From assembly GCA_038496675.1 (NCBI GenBank), contig CM076653.1, positions 18,057,133-18,121,132 on the forward strand: a stretch of DNA of 64,000 nt, written 5' to 3'. The notes under the pieces were generated by a model, which did no database searches, was not told where the DNA came from, and saw only the letters and a program-made list of their open reading frames with translations. Origin of the DNA: Rachycentron canadum (Eukaryota > Chordata > Actinopteri > Carangiformes > Rachycentridae). The translations under genes were made by a program, and so were the position numbers. Below, piece after piece: positions 1 through 13,746 of this stretch. The stretch's first letter is position 1. Each line of letters opens with the position of its first letter.

Positions 1-160
1 CAGTCCCTCATCTCTCCTTTCTCCCTAATTCATTTCCTTGGCGGAGTCTGGCGGCGCACACACAGTCTGATTGCAGAACGTTTCCTGAACTAATAGGGGT
101 CACATTAGCCTGGCAGGAAACACAGCGCCATTACGGAAACGCTCAGTCAATTACTGGGCA

Positions 161-699
161 ACGAATAAACACCCTCTCTGTCATGTTTGACTGTCAATAT
201 TTGCGCTGGGCTCGTGGTTGCGATGCATGGATGTTTTCTTCTCGGGGGCATCTTATCTATCTTATCTAAAGCTCGACCAAATGCTCGAAGTCGGTTGTGT
301 CATTGTTGGATTCTTGGGCAGCCCTGGAAGAAACCATTTCCCTGGAAAATGAAAAAACGATGTAAATTATGCCCACCCCCTGTCAATGCAAAAGGATAAT
401 GGATTCATCTTGTTTGATTTCACTTCCCAAACATGACGCAGCCTTAATGGGACTACTTACTGACATGATTCAGAATATCTCATTTAGACCCACGAACGAT
501 AGCAGATGAATGTGCAACTCTTTTTTTTCATAGCAGGATTCATTTAGACAGAATAGCTGAAAATAAGATGAAATATAAATGTGAGATAATAACTTCACTG
601 CACCAGGAGGCTCATTCTAGCCTGACGTGTAACAGCTATGTCTTTTACAGAGAGCAGAAGCTTTGAGAGTCAAACATGACAGAGAGGGTGTTTATTCGT
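161..699. repeat. Perfect 32-bp inverted repeat, possible MITE
   Basis: Bases 161-192 are the exact reverse complement of 668-699 (starts ACGAATAAAC, ends CATGTTTGACT), with about 475 bp between the arms. Flanking bases stop matching at once on both sides, so the arms have sharp ends. Such a structure fits a non-autonomous DNA transposon or a fold-back element. I see no clear target-site duplication outside the arms and no transposase, so the class is unassigned. Confidence 0.75.
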
Positions 700-1044
700 G
701 ATGTTAGAGCCACAATCTCCTCTTATGAGAACAACACAGCAATGAAGACAAAATATCAAAGACTGTAAATGTTTCTTAAATTACCACTAAACATCTCACA
801 CTGAGTGAGTTCATTTAAACCTTTTAAACCCAGTCCAATAATGAGTTTAAAATACACGATAACAAGATAAAATTGAGCTACTGAGAGCTTGTATTTGAAA
901 GCTGCCATCAATTTGTGATATTATGAGATGAGATATGACAAAGACAGTGGACTCAAGTATAAAATGTCCAGTTGCATGTTCAGCATGTTTGTGTCATGCT
1001 AGGAAAAACTCTTAAAAAAAAGGAAATGTTGTTTTTTTTCCCCC

Positions 1045-1200
1045 CACTTTCTTGCCAAGAGTTAGAGTTAAGGTTGATATGACATCTTTAACCACGATCA
1101 ACGGGTGATAAGCTTAGCTTAGCATCAAAGCTGCTAATGGAGATCAACAGCTCTTTCCAGAGCTAATAACATAACATCCAAAACTCTGTTTTAGCTTGTT
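1045..1200. repeat. Degraded dispersed fish repeat
   Basis: The stretch contains the blocks 'ccaagagttagag', 'gcttagcttagcat' and a run of short GCTAA-like words. These resemble a repeat seen widely in percomorph fish genomes. The assignment is from memory of the family's wording, not from an alignment, and the copy is diverged. Confidence 0.4.
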
Positions 1201-2337
1201 GGACTAAACTGTTTAAACCTGAAACATAAAAAGCACAGTAGTTCATCCACCAGCATTACATTCTTGCGATGCTAATGATGTAAATGACAATTTCCACAAA
1301 TTCACACATTTTTCCCTCTCAACAGTCATAAAGCAGCACACATTGAACAACTAAGTAAATCTAATAAATACAGACGACAAAACAGACCCCAAAAATCCCC
1401 CAAGACAACAATTCTCATATGCTCCTACACCAAATCAGCAATGGGCATTCATCACAAACAGCACATCTTTATTGAATTTGCACAGAAAATGCAAAGAAAG
1501 AGATGAAAGATCAAAAGTCAGCAAACCTGCACCTTTGAAGCTCACCAACGTGTTTCATCTGTACAAAAGTGTACAAGCAATTTGCTGGTTTTATGGCAGG
1601 TTATGTTCTTGTTCTTTGGTGTGTAGATGTTTGCTCCAGCTTCACTCTTCACAGCGATATCAATCCTCTCATCTGACTCTTGGAAAGAAAGCAAACCTGC
1701 CAAAATGACAAACTATTTCTTAATGAATTCCCTGTTAAAATGAGCTAGGCCTCTGCACTGAAGTGCAGTGAACCAGTGATGATTACACTTGGTTACAAAC
1801 CACATTTCCTTGCTGTTGATGGCTTCCTTTTGAAATATGATTTATTTTGCTACCAGACTTTTTAAACTGAAAATAATAAATAATCTATAATTTTCCTGTC
1901 TCTCTACTGCCATAAAAGTGAATGGAGTTGGCTCAGGTACGGACATGTGACCTAAATGTAGAATATCAGTCACGTTGGTATAAAGGAGGGAGACTGAGGC
2001 CCAAATGGTCTTCAGTATTACACTGGGTTAGCAGCCTCTCCCATATATGCAACCACCTGTGCATGACACCAGGCAGCTCCACCTGCTGATGGAGACCATC
2101 AGATGTGGATGACAGCACAGAAAAAAATAGCAGGCGGACTCAGTGCTGAGGTTACTAAACACACTGACCTCCAGGTGACATTAAAACAATATGATCAGTT
2201 GACAAATCATTAAAATCTGCAAACACCACACAGTGAATGATGTTATATCCCAGCTGTCAACATCAACTGCCCAATATTGGAAAAGAGACTGATCTGACTG
2301 GTCGAGACACTCAAACCATAACTACCCTAAATTTCAA

Positions 2338-2339
<2 letters not shown>

Positions 2340-2366
<27 letters not shown>
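2340..2366. repeat. Poly-T run (27 bp)
   Basis: Uninterrupted T homopolymer. On the minus strand it is a poly-A run, which could be a retroposon tail, but I recognise no SINE or LINE body on the adjoining side. Confidence 0.9.
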
Positions 2367-2370
<4 letters not shown>

Positions 2371-4466
2371 CAGTGTAGAAAGCAGCAGGATCCTCTGAAT
2401 GTCTTCCACAGTTCACAGATGTGCACCACTACCGCCTGCACATTACAAAGCAATGTTAAAGGTGACACAGTCAATGGAAGGGTCGATGAAAAAAAATGAA
2501 CCACTTTAAGAAATATTGACATGAGAGACCTGCAACAAAGTCATTCCTCATACCAGGGATGAGGATGCCTCTCCGCTCCTGCTTATTTGTACATCATAAC
2601 ATAATTCCAGTCAGGAACAACACGCACCCATGAGATTGACATTATGCCAAGAATATCTTCTTCAGAGTTCAGTGTTTACTCAAAATAAACCTCTGCCTTC
2701 CTGGGTTGATCTATTTCTGCCTGTGAGTGTTGTTGAGGTTTCTACATGCATGGAGGCTGCACATCATGATGACCAAAAAAAAAAACAAAAAAAAAACACC
2801 TCAGCTTTCCAACAGAGTAGCTAATGGCAAGGTATGTACGAGAGCTAGAACACTGTCAGATTGAGTTAAAGACATGAACACAGTTGTGTTGTTGGGGACT
2901 GCTCTCTGCTGAGTCACTTCACTGTGTGATATTAGGCTGACAGAGACAAATGCCCATGGAGTGTCAGTCAAAAATGACCCCATCCTCTTGCTTTGATTCA
3001 AATAGCTTTCAAGCAGTGTCCCAAAGAGGAACCAAAGGCAATGTTCACTCAATGTAAGCGATGGGGCAAAATCATATTTCAGTTTGCTGACAGCGTCACC
3101 TCCTTCCCATCAAGTTACGTACCACGGGTTTCATGATGTATGTCATCTGGTTGTCACATTATCACTCCATTTGCAAATGGGTAATTGCATTCAGAACCTG
3201 CCCTTAATTTACCCTGACAGCTATTTGGATGATAAGTTTTGTCATCAAGGCAAAATTTGCAGATTTATGAGAAAACGTTGGCCTGAGCAGGGGTGAAAAA
3301 CGGAGAACAGAGGAAATGAGCACGGATTCATCACTTTCAAACCAGTTCGAGGGAAACAGATTAAATCATTTTATGAAACATCAACATCCAACGGGTGCCT
3401 ACGCCGTCTTTTATCCCATCTATATAATCAGTGATTTGGGTCACATGGCCAGCCCGCAGTGCATCATGTGCACTGAAGACTAGCAGACGAGGAAAGAAGA
3501 GGGTGGTTTGTTGCTCCGTTCAATGGAGGAGGAGACATGAGGGGGTCACTGGGCTGGGTTCCTGTGGCTTAGCATGGCAAATCCTCTGTAATCCTCCAAC
3601 CAGTCCCATGGTGCTGTTTACTCTATGTAGGTAAAGCTATTAAAGACCCAGACCAACTATCATGTAAGCTGCATCCTACTACTGCTGCGACTATACGTAC
3701 GTCCTCACCTTTTGTTCACCTGTTCTTTCTTTTAAGAGGACGTCTGAGGATGTTCATCCACGCTAAGTCACTTTTGAGATTAGCATCATTAGACAGTGGG
3801 ATAACAGTGAGGGAGCCACACAAAAGAGATGGAAATCACACAGAGGAAACAAATCATTCCTCAGGGGATTTACACTAAAATGAGGGAGGTGTGGAGGAGG
3901 GTGCGTTATGGCCTGCTGTCTGATCACAGCTTTTTTTAGATACAACATGAAATCAACATTAATGAGCAGAACCTGATCAACTTCAGATCAACTTTCCTGC
4001 ATGTAGACAAGTCACTCAGCAGCTCAGACTGAACGTCAAAGTGGCAAGAAAGCATCGCCCCACCTCTGAATCTCTGAAGCCAGCATAGGCCCAGAAAGCA
4101 ATATAATTGAAGAATACATTTCTTGGAAGCTTTAAAATTCATTTTCATTTTCAGCTGGATTTCTAGAATCACATTACAACAGAAGGCCACAAATCACTGT
4201 CACTGGCCTTGTCATTATTTAATCTGTTGTGGAATCAAGACCGGTCTCTCACTGTCTCCCTCTCTCTTATCTATTTAATGTTTTCTAACACCTCCCACAC
4301 AGTTCTCTATTAACTCCAAAAATTCAGCATTACCAAAAAGTACCATCTGCAAAAGACTAATATTTACAGAGGCAGAAATTCCTTCACCTCTGACATCAAG
4401 GCTGAATTCAAATGAGCAGCAGCTGCGGTGTTGGGGTATGTGTGAGTTTTACACTAAATTATTTCA

Positions 4467-4600
4467 AGCAAAGCTGCAACAATTAGCATCTGAAAGATAA
4501 TTGTCAAAAAGTTAATTAAAGTATCTTGATAATTGAAAACATTTTAGTGTCCTGGAATGAATATTTCCTACTTTTCTCTGTTTTATATAACTGTGAACTG
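4467..4600. repeat. Degraded dispersed fish repeat ('gctgcaac' type)
   Basis: The sequence around 'agctgcaacaattag', followed by 'gataattg' and 'tatcttgataattga' blocks and a CTGTTTTATATAAC stretch, resembles the common teleost repeat that begins 'gggctgcaactaacga'. It is strongly diverged and the boundaries are approximate. Confidence 0.45.
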
Positions 4601-5559
4601 ACAATCTAACCACTGGTGGTGAAAGGAAAAAAACATTTGATGAGCTCAGGAGTAGAATGAGTATTATGACCATTGAGCAAATAAGCCTGATGAACAGCAG
4701 ACAAGCTCTCTTCAAATGTGACGTAAGGACTGAAAAGATGAGACTGTGCCATGTAAGAGTAGTTTTTAAAAAGAACATTCAAAGTTTTTACACTTTGCCT
4801 CTAAAACATCATGTGTTGAGACTAAGCATCCAAGAGGCTTTCTGAAGCCTGAGCAAAGTGCTCAGCAGAGTCAAAGCTTTGGCTCATCATCAGAGGGAAG
4901 GTGGTTTTGGTTGTGGACAAACCCTCTTTAAGAGATTTATTATTTAAGATTATCATTCTCACATGGCCGCACAGTATCATTCAGCCTAAAATCCTTCTTT
5001 AGTCTTTTTCACATCTACAACTTCTTGAGTTCAAGTGGGTGTTTGAATATGGATTAGTACCAGCCAGTTACAAAGGCAGATTTAAGACTCCGTCTCCACC
5101 GGAGATGGTGGCTCCCTCTGGTCTGTTTGATTTAAGAGTCCTCAAAAAAAACCACTGGAGAACCATATGTATTACAAATACATGCAATATCAATTCCTCA
5201 CCTGGCTCTAATTCAGAATAAATGAGGACATTATTCCAGGATCAGCTATTTTTACCCACAACTTCAGCACTTAAAAACCACAGAGTCTCCATTGAATCAC
5301 CATCCAGGCTTCTACATTACCACTAATTTGCCTTCATATTATGGAAGGTCAAACAGCATCAGCTCAGCGTGAACCCAGTTCGCACACTGTCGTAGGGAAC
5401 ACCTCATTTCAAAACAGCATCAGCTTAACACTCAAACTAATTTTCCACAAAGTGTGTTTTCAGGAAACACTCTGCCTGGCAACAAGTCAGATCCGCTGTT
5501 AGTAATTCAGTGTTTGTATTCCTCAGGGTAGCACAGAGGTTCTCAGCTCTGCCTGAGAG

Positions 5560-5560
<1 letters not shown>

Positions 5561-5602
<42 letters not shown>

Positions 5603-5604
5603 CG
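5561..5604. repeat. (TG)n microsatellite
   Basis: About 20 TG units ending in a TGCG variant. Confidence 0.95.
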
Positions 5605-6171
5605 CATTAATGAGGTTGCAGAGATAGATGAGATAGTTGCAGCTGTTGAAACACCACGACTTTAGAGTGTTTTGCAGATGAATATGAGAGATAGAGCATT
5701 TTGTCATGGCCGTCTTGATACAACATCAAGCCCCATCACGTATACAGCCTCGGCTTATCAGCACCCAAAACAACAAACAACAAAGCATCAAGAGCATGAA
5801 AACACAGTTTGATATACTTGAAATACAGATAAGGAAACCTTTTTATTAGAAGTCAGCTAATTGAATATGCTTCTTTTTAAAATAACACGTATGTAATCAT
5901 TTCTACTAAGTGAATATAGTTCAGTTTCATCAACATGAATCTCAATGCAGTAATCAATTGGTAACAGCAAGCACTTACTGATAACGGCAGGCTGAAGGAT
6001 TAATCAAAGCCAGCAGAACTGTGCATAATTTGATCATGGGAGTTTTCATTCAAGGTGTGTATGTGCGTGTGTGTGTCTGTATCACCGTCATCCTTTACAG
6101 CAGTGACAGAGGGGATGGCTGAGGGATCTTTTTTTTTTTTTTCCATTTTATCAGGTCAAAATTCAATCTGA

Positions 6172-6400
6172 ATAAATCAAATCAATCAGTTTAATGTTAT
6201 TTATAGAGCACATTTTGTTCAAGTTTGTCTAATTCTAAGAGCTTTACAGATTGACAGACGGATAAATTGATAATAAGTATAAATGTAAACAGTCAAACAA
6301 TTCGAGGCTAACGTACACAAGAAATAAAAGTGGTGACAATTTAATCATAAAACAGAGATTAAAACAGATTAAAAACCAATAACAGAACAAAAAATAGATG
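6172..6400. repeat. Dispersed fish repeat, 'tttatagagcac' type
   Basis: The blocks 'aatcaatcagtttaatg', 'ttatttatagagcac' and 'agagctttacag', then an A-rich stretch with AATAAAAG and repeated TTAAAACAG words, match the layout of a very common teleost repeat (Ttatttatatagcac ... gctttaca). The family name and exact limits are uncertain. Confidence 0.5.
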
Positions 6401-7747
6401 AGAGGAAATTTAAATAAATGTAATCCAGTTATATTTATTGGCCAGAGGATGGTGATATGGAGTTAGTATTTTAGTTGTAATGAGAGGATGTTAAAGATGT
6501 TGGAACAGTGTTAAAGATAACGTTTCTGCCTGGATTCCTCGCAACAACATCAAAACATTAGGACCAGGAGAATCTGTGTTTGATCATAATCTAATATTAA
6601 AATAAATATAACCAAACGTATTGTATGAGATACTGAAGATGGGGAACAACACAATGTCATAAAACGAGCCACGGGGCACGTTTTCATCAGCTGGACTTGT
6701 AACCCTTGTCAACTACTCCGTCTCTCTCTGCTTTGAAGCGACCTTGAACATCTCACCAACCTTGAACAAACTATGTTTGCATCAGCAAAGCACAGTGAGC
6801 ATCTGGACAGTAATACAGCTCACCTCTGTACCTAAACATGTCTACCTATGGCCTGGTGTTTTATTAGGATGTACAATAAGAGATTAAGGAGCCTCGGCAG
6901 TATACAGTACAGGCTTTCCCTGGAGGCAGATCATTTTTTACCTTATGGGGCTATACCTTATTGCGTTATGCAATGGTGTAATAGGCTTAGCTACATGCTG
7001 CTCTGCAGGGGGGGAGTTTTGGCCACAGTCTGATGACTCACTTCGTTAAGTCTCCCTTCCTCTGAGCCTTTTAAGTTGCTGAGCAGTGAACTTTCCACAC
7101 CACCACGTTAACACTGACCTCAGATAACACTTCGAGCAAAGAAGGTAACCATTCACTCATCAACTCACAACAACAAGACTTCATGTAAAAACGATTCATT
7201 TCTATGCATGTTTTCCTGATTTCGTAAGGGCCCAATTTCAGGATTTTATGTTGTGTTGTCATCCCTTTGCTTTACCTCTGTATTATTCAGAAGAGTATTC
7301 AGTGACCTCAATGCACTTAAAGCCACCTTTACTCTGCTGTGCTATCAACTACATGTCCCTATAATATTCCCACAGGGAGTTTCTGTCTACTTTTTGCTGG
7401 CGTAGACTATTTATTCATAAAAGCTTGAAAAAACGTGTCCTGGGGCAGAGGGACTGCTGATAAACACGATGCCTCAGGTAGCAGAGCAGCGAGCTACTGC
7501 TGGATAGTAACATAAGTGGAGTTGCAGGACATGAATGGCCTGAAATGGCGCGTTGAGGAGGAATTACAGAGACCCTTCACCTGAATTTCACCTGCACCGT
7601 CCGGGAGCATCGGCACCTACAAGAACTGTTTTCAAACCATCCGGGCTCCCGAGCTGCACCAGCTGCACGGAAACACAACACTTGACAAACATTCAACCTT
7701 TCTAAGGAAACGACTTTGTCCGGTCGTGTCAAAATATAAAGCGGGTG

Positions 7748-7749
<2 letters not shown>

Positions 7750-7779
<30 letters not shown>
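7750..7779. repeat. Poly-T run (30 bp)
   Basis: Uninterrupted T homopolymer lying about 40 bp from the predicted 5' splice site of the minus-strand exon candidate at 7818. Confidence 0.9.
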
Positions 7780-7780
<1 letters not shown>

Positions 7781-7817
7781 GGAGCAGCGAACAGCGTCGC
7801 CGGGCGTCTGTACTCAC

Positions 7818-8060
7818 TTTCTGGAGGGATATCAAGCGAGGAGCCGCTTCAGATGCTCGCAGGCAAATTCGGACGCGAGACGTGATGTAGGAGGTGTTTG
7901 TTCATCAGCGTGCACCGTAGCGGGAATGTACACACAGGCAGACATGCGGAGTCATTTGACCTTCTCCCAATAGAAACTACCATCGGTGAGACGTCGGAGA
8001 GGGGAGGAGCGGACCATACCAAGCAGGCGTCCCGGCCTGGAGGGGGGGGCCGTCACTCTG
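7818..8060 (-). promoter_or_regulatory. Candidate CpG-rich promoter and non-coding 5' exon, minus strand
   Basis: This block has clearly more CpG than its surroundings. On the minus strand it reads into CCAGAAA|gtgagta, a near-consensus 5' splice site with the last exon base at 7818. The ATGs upstream of the donor open only short frames that stop inside the exon, so it would be a 5' UTR exon. Human ZFPM2 is followed by OXR1 in the same orientation, so a minus-strand gene starting here could be oxr1. That is a synteny guess; no oxr1 coding sequence is in the window. Confidence 0.3.
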
Positions 8061-10204
8061 GGATGCTCCGCAGGGGCGGCAGTCAAGGAAGGACATCTTT
8101 GAAATGTAAAAGCAGGAAGAAGAATAAAATGTAAATACACCACTTCAAGTATTGAACTTAAATCCTTGAGCACATTTGCTTTGATACTTTCTATCTGGTC
8201 TTAAAAGGGCGGGAAAAAAAAGGTAATATCAAATTGATTCTCTTTAGTTTACAGAATCAACTGACATTTTTTTTTTTTTTTTTTTTACTTCAAGTTATTT
8301 CTCGTCATTAAACTGTCAGCTGCAGCTTCTAAGACACTATATCAGTTAGCAATAAATGTTAAAAGGCTACAGTAGCTGCACAGTTACCTACTATAAGTCC
8401 CTCCATGACTATTAAAGAAATAAATGACAGTCAGGGCAAAAAAGGGGAAAAAAATCAATATTAAAGCACAGTAAGGTAACGAGAAACTGACCTGTCAAAC
8501 ACACAGTGTATGTACTGTATATTAGACTGGAATATTATTATAATACAGCGGGTAAAAGGACACTATTAACTCACTGTAAATCACTAAAACAGGAATTTAA
8601 TGTGATAACACTGCATATAAAAGTAACTCATTTGCCAGACAGTGATGCATCCTGTCCGGATGCTATATAGCTCACTAAACTATATCGAGGCGCTCAGTTG
8701 GCCAGTGAGTTCATACTGTGAGTTCATGGAGAGGCTTTATGAACTGTTACATCTTGCATCCTTGAATGTAGCTCCATCAGCCACCAGCGTTATCACTAAG
8801 GAAAATAATCTGTGCTAATATTCTGTGTGTTTTATCAGCAAAGGCCGACAAAATAACAGCAAGTTCCTGGCAGTGATGAATTAAAAACTCTTTGGGCTTT
8901 TGCTCTGCTTTAAGTGTTTGGCCTTGGGGAAATACAAGCTCATATAAACTACTGCTTCCTTTCCAGGGGATTGCCCTCATGCACTATACAGATGTCAGAA
9001 GAAAACGCAATATAGGTGTCAAAATGGCTCATTGTCGGGACACTGGGTTGAAAAAAACCATTCACCATGCATTGCTGGTCATGGTCATGCTTGCATTTAA
9101 CATTTATATAGTCATGTAATGTGTGTCCTGTTGTGGTGCCATGACCTGGTATTCATGTATCATTTCTTGGGTAGTTGAAGCCCAAGGCCACATGCAGATC
9201 ACCGCCTCCATGGCCTCATTGACAGCACCAGGACTTCGTGCCCACTGAGTTGGAAACTGCATTTCTCAAGTATAAATGAAGACTTGTTACTGTATTGATT
9301 GATGGTGCACTTCAGCAGCAAGGGGCTAAAATCGATGAGCGCTGCATGGAGTTTGAAGACTGATGCCTGTGATGCCTATACCTTCCTGAGCGCCCCAGAC
9401 CTCACTCATAAATAAATGAAGAAGACAGTGTGTATCCTGAGAAATTACTTTTTTTTTGTCAAAGTAAGAGCCTCTGTATATCTTTTAACATAGCATCATA
9501 TACATTACAGAAAAATGCCCTGTGAGATATTAGAAATTATGTACTCTCTAGCCCTGATTTGTCTTTTATGTAACAACAAATCCATTCATCAGAAATTAGT
9601 TAAAGAGGCACTTCATTGCAGCAATAACATTAAGTGCGTGTGTATATGTGCTGTTTCTCAGACCCATCATAAAACTGTAAACGGCCTTGCCTTGAACAAA
9701 TTAATTTGACTTGAGACTTATTAGAATAAGCATGAATTTCTCATCTGAGTGAGTCAGACAGAAAATACATGAAAGACACGCTGTATATTACTTTTACTTA
9801 TAATGTTAAATAAAGCTCAGTGGAATGGTTACAATGACAATTTAATGTGACTCCCTTTATGTGGGCTCATAAAGGGATACTACAGACATGTGTCTTGTCA
9901 TTATAAAGTGAATAGTATATTAACATGATGCTGAATGTCTTAGCTTGGCATTAATGGGTGAAAACAATATGAAACAACACTGACCTGTTGAGCAAATTAG
10001 TGATGAGTCTTTCTCTGAAATATTATACTGTTTAATATGACAATCAAACAGCCGGTCCATCTGTTTTTAATTGTTTTTTCCCTCCTGGCTGTACAGGGCA
10101 GCAGCTGAATCTACTGAGAAAAGGAGGAAAATAGAAATAGGTACTGTATTTCCAACATCACACATTTATCGTGACTATTAAAAAAAGACAAAACACCTAC
10201 AGCC

Positions 10205-10300
10205 ATATTAGTAGGTTTGTGATGCAAATGCTAACATCAGTAAGCTAACATGCTGGTGTTTAGCAGGTATATTGTCACCATAGCCCTTATCATGAAGCCA
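10205..10300. repeat. Fragment of GCTAACAT-type dispersed repeat
   Basis: Contains 'aatgctaacatcag', 'gctaacatgctggtg' and 'tttagcaggtatattgtcacc', the wording of a common teleost dispersed repeat. A longer, interrupted copy lies at 29215-29900, and a fragment in the opposite sense at 20295-20390. Confidence 0.55.
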
Positions 10301-13300
10301 AGTACAATTGTTGAAGTATTGAATTTAAGTACAAAATTAAGGTACTTTGCTTGAATGTTTTCATTTTATACTACTTAATTTTTATACTGCTTAATATTTC
10401 TCAATATCTTTCTCAAGACAATGCTTTCTGTTAAATTTGATAGTTGTAGAACCTGCGTTCCATGAACCTGTTAGGACCAGTCACTATGTTTAATTGGAAT
10501 GATATCAAGAGAAGAAAATCCAGCTTTATTTGCAGAACATTACTTAAGAGAAGTACAGAATTTTTCCTCTTATGTTTCATAGACTTTTCTTCAGATCACT
10601 TCTATTTTGCTAAAAACTGCAATTGAAACACAGCTACTTAATACTCACTTTGCAGGTTAAGACTCAAGCAAGTGGTTTATGACATGATCCACTGTGTCAT
10701 GATTAATCTACAAACCAAGTATTAGTTCTTCAACAAATCAATCAGTTTCAAACGTGCTTCTTCATTGTTCCAGATAATATCGCTGACAGGAGCCTTACTT
10801 ACATACTTTTACTTAGTCTGGCATTAGAAATCTTACTTTACAATGTTACCTTGCCATCAAAGGGTGCATATAAGTGCATGTGGACATATTGTATGCTGGA
10901 GGCTACAATGCCAAATACTCCAAACAGACTAGAAAGTAGTGTTGTAAAAATGACTTGGCTTTTAGAATTGAGGCCTTCAGGCCTTTGCACACCAAGTCTG
11001 TTTTTTTTTTTCATTCAAAATTGTTGCACACTGTGTCAAATACATTTACACGCTGACTCTGAAACTGAAATTTTTAAGTTTTCAGAACAGGTTCAATTTT
11101 CAGCATTTTTTCACATCTGTCAAAATTGTTCAGAGAGTTGTTTGACCATTGGTGGAACATAAAATAGATTTCAAGGTGTAAAAAGTGAAAATGTTGCTGG
11201 TGGCACATGATAAAAATTCAGGAGATCAACAATATCTTTAGGGTTCATCATCTGGGACCATGGTAAAATGTAATGTAAATCAAATGTCATGTTGAAATAT
11301 CTTTCCATTTCCATCCCTCATGGCTCCTCATGGAGCACAGTAGTTTTTCTTTGAGCTGGGGCTTTACCAGCATTCAGTCAGGATTTAATAAAGGCAAGAC
11401 AAAATGTTGTGAGATATGAATGCCGCAGCTGTATTTGGTGATGGCCTTTGGTGATATAGTTAGCCCAGTGCGGAAATGTCACCCAGTTAACCTGCTCTGT
11501 GTGACAAAACAGATAAGACAAACAGGAAATGGCTTTTTATCTGCCTGCCATGCTATCTCAATTATGATTTGATTTCATGTAGGCTTACATGAAGTAAAGT
11601 CTCCCCCGTGTGTGCTGTGGTGTAGGGTGATTTTTTCTTAACAAATCAATTTTCAGGGTTTGAGATCAAACAGACTTGTATTACATAGGAAAGAGCTAAG
11701 ACTGGACATGGAGAAATGGGAGCAGAGACATGTGAGAAATGTCAAAATAATAGGTTATTATGTGCACTCAGACTGTGCTCTGCTCTCCATTTTAGTGGCT
11801 GTTCCATGCTGTATCTGCTGAAGGCTGCCCTGTAACTCAGGATGAAAAACATTGTGTGAGCATCTGCTGAATTTCAGGGGGGAAAAGCAACACCTTAAAA
11901 ATGACTACTGCCTCCAGACATTGCACGAATGGCAAAGCTGGTGTCAAGGTGACCTGGCAAGGGAGTGATGGCTCTTCATCTCTGTGCACCAAGAGTGTGA
12001 AGATGTTACATGTGGTTTTAGGGCAGATGTTGTTTATAAGCAATATCTGATTAGAATAGCAAAGTGTGCAAAGCAATAAACTGTGAGGGACATTGTCTTC
12101 CTGTTCTGTGGGCACTAAAGTACATGGTAATATTGTAATAATCCCAATTAAACAGAACTATGATGTTCTTTTCATTAACTTTAGTCTTTTTACCTACAGG
12201 CATCATCTCAGAATTATACATATAAACAATATTATAACATTACTTAAGAATTCCAGTGACATCAAAGCTGATTACATTGAGGTCACTGTAAATATAAAAG
12301 AACATTAAGCACGCTCTAAATCCCTGAAAGGATTTCATTGTAGACTTTTTCATCAGAAATGTTACAAGAAAATAGGAGGAACATGTACTTCAAAAGAAAG
12401 CAATCATATGAAAGCATTGCAGGTCATATCTAACAATCTCAGGGTGCAATCACTGTTGGAATCTGTGGGTTTGATTTAGAGCTTTGTCAGAGATGTGTAA
12501 AGCCCTGAACCCTACTCTGGTAATCCAAAGGACAAACTACAAATACCAACCTTTAGGCAAGAAGTCAAGGACATCAGTTTTTATTTTCTTTTAATACAGG
12601 GGTAGACACCAAAAGACTGCTTTTCAGACTGACTGGCCACATAGAAGTCAAGGGCTGAATGACTGTCATCTGTTGAATGGCATCAACAGTTGTCTGATTA
12701 GACAATCCTTCTCTCAATCCTAATTATGTGGAGCTGGAACAGAAGCAATTGGCTGAGAAGGCCCTGCGTCATTAGCTTCAATCAACCCTGGACACCTGAG
12801 ACAAAAACAGTACACACTGTACACACACACACACAGACAGTGAGTCAATACCTGACGTTCATCATTTTGGTCAAACCAGGCTTTTTAATTACTGTAATGA
12901 ATTCCTTACATGGCTCCAGTCACCTGTCAGCTGCTATCTAGGTTTATTGTTGAGCATTGTCTAGACACCATTTAATGAACAAATGGTCAAGATGGTCTGG
13001 CATTGTTCTCTCTTTGGGGAATATTAAAGTTTATGGTAAATACATTTCTGATGTCATAAATTGCTTAACACTTCAATTTTATCCTTAAACCATTTAGCTT
13101 ACTCAGTGTCTCTATGGTGTCTGAAATGTGCAAGATAATTACAATTCACATGAATTACTGCGTGTGGAAGTCTATGTGAGTGATGCTGAATATCATCGAT
13201 GTGGGACCCTGAATCACACAAACCAGCAGCTCTTTGGTGTGCCACATATGTATGACTGCATAAAAACAGCTATATACATATATTACTCATCTGGGAAGCA

Positions 13301-13539
13301 GATGCCCTGTCCTCCATAAATGATTATCTTCATTTATTTGGTTACATCAAGGTGCAGTTCACATTTGAAGTCATTGACCTCCAGTTTGTATTAGGGTCAT
13401 GTTTCATTTGAATGTATGAGATATTTAAACGAAGTCTGATGAGGAATGGAATATAGGATTTGTTTGTGGGATACAGTGACCCCTGCAGACCAGTGGATGT
13501 ACTGGAGGCACCTCATAGAGGGACAGTCAGAGAGAAAGA

Positions 13540-13565
13540 ATAAAATAAAATAAAATAAAATAAAA
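13540..13565. repeat. (TAAAA)n pentamer array
   Basis: Five tandem TAAAA units about 300 bp upstream of the hydrolase-like gene's start codon. Confidence 0.9.
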
Positions 13566-13746
13566 AGGTTTAACTGTAACTGGCAAATGTTTGACATTAT
13601 AACTTGATGTATTGTGTTTTGACAGTCACATTTTAAACTGAGTTTCTTTCTTTTTTTCTTTCAGTTTTTTGCTGATAAAACATTAATAGCAACAGCGACA
13701 TGTGAGAACTGTGCACAGTTGCTACGCGTAAGAGAAAGTTTGTCTC

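Larger units (their letters stand above)
700..7480. other. Intergenic DNA with old repeats, no gene seen
   Basis: I found no exon-like open frame with usable splice sites and no recognisable protein motif. The open frames here are short, mutually overlapping and without codon structure. Contents are AT-rich unique sequence, homopolymer runs, one TG microsatellite and degraded dispersed repeats listed separately. If the promoter candidate near 7.8 kb is real, this stretch would be the first intron of a minus-strand gene. Confidence 0.6.
8061..13740. other. Intergenic DNA, no gene seen
   Basis: AT-rich sequence without convincing exons on either strand. The open frames (for example 103 codons at 10851-11162) lack splice context, biased codons or known motifs. 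The stretch holds a poly-T run near 8269-8286, a GCTAAC-type repeat fragment and a TAAAA pentamer array, listed separately. The 9180-9420 stretch is less AT-rich but I could not relate it to a protein. Confidence 0.6.
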
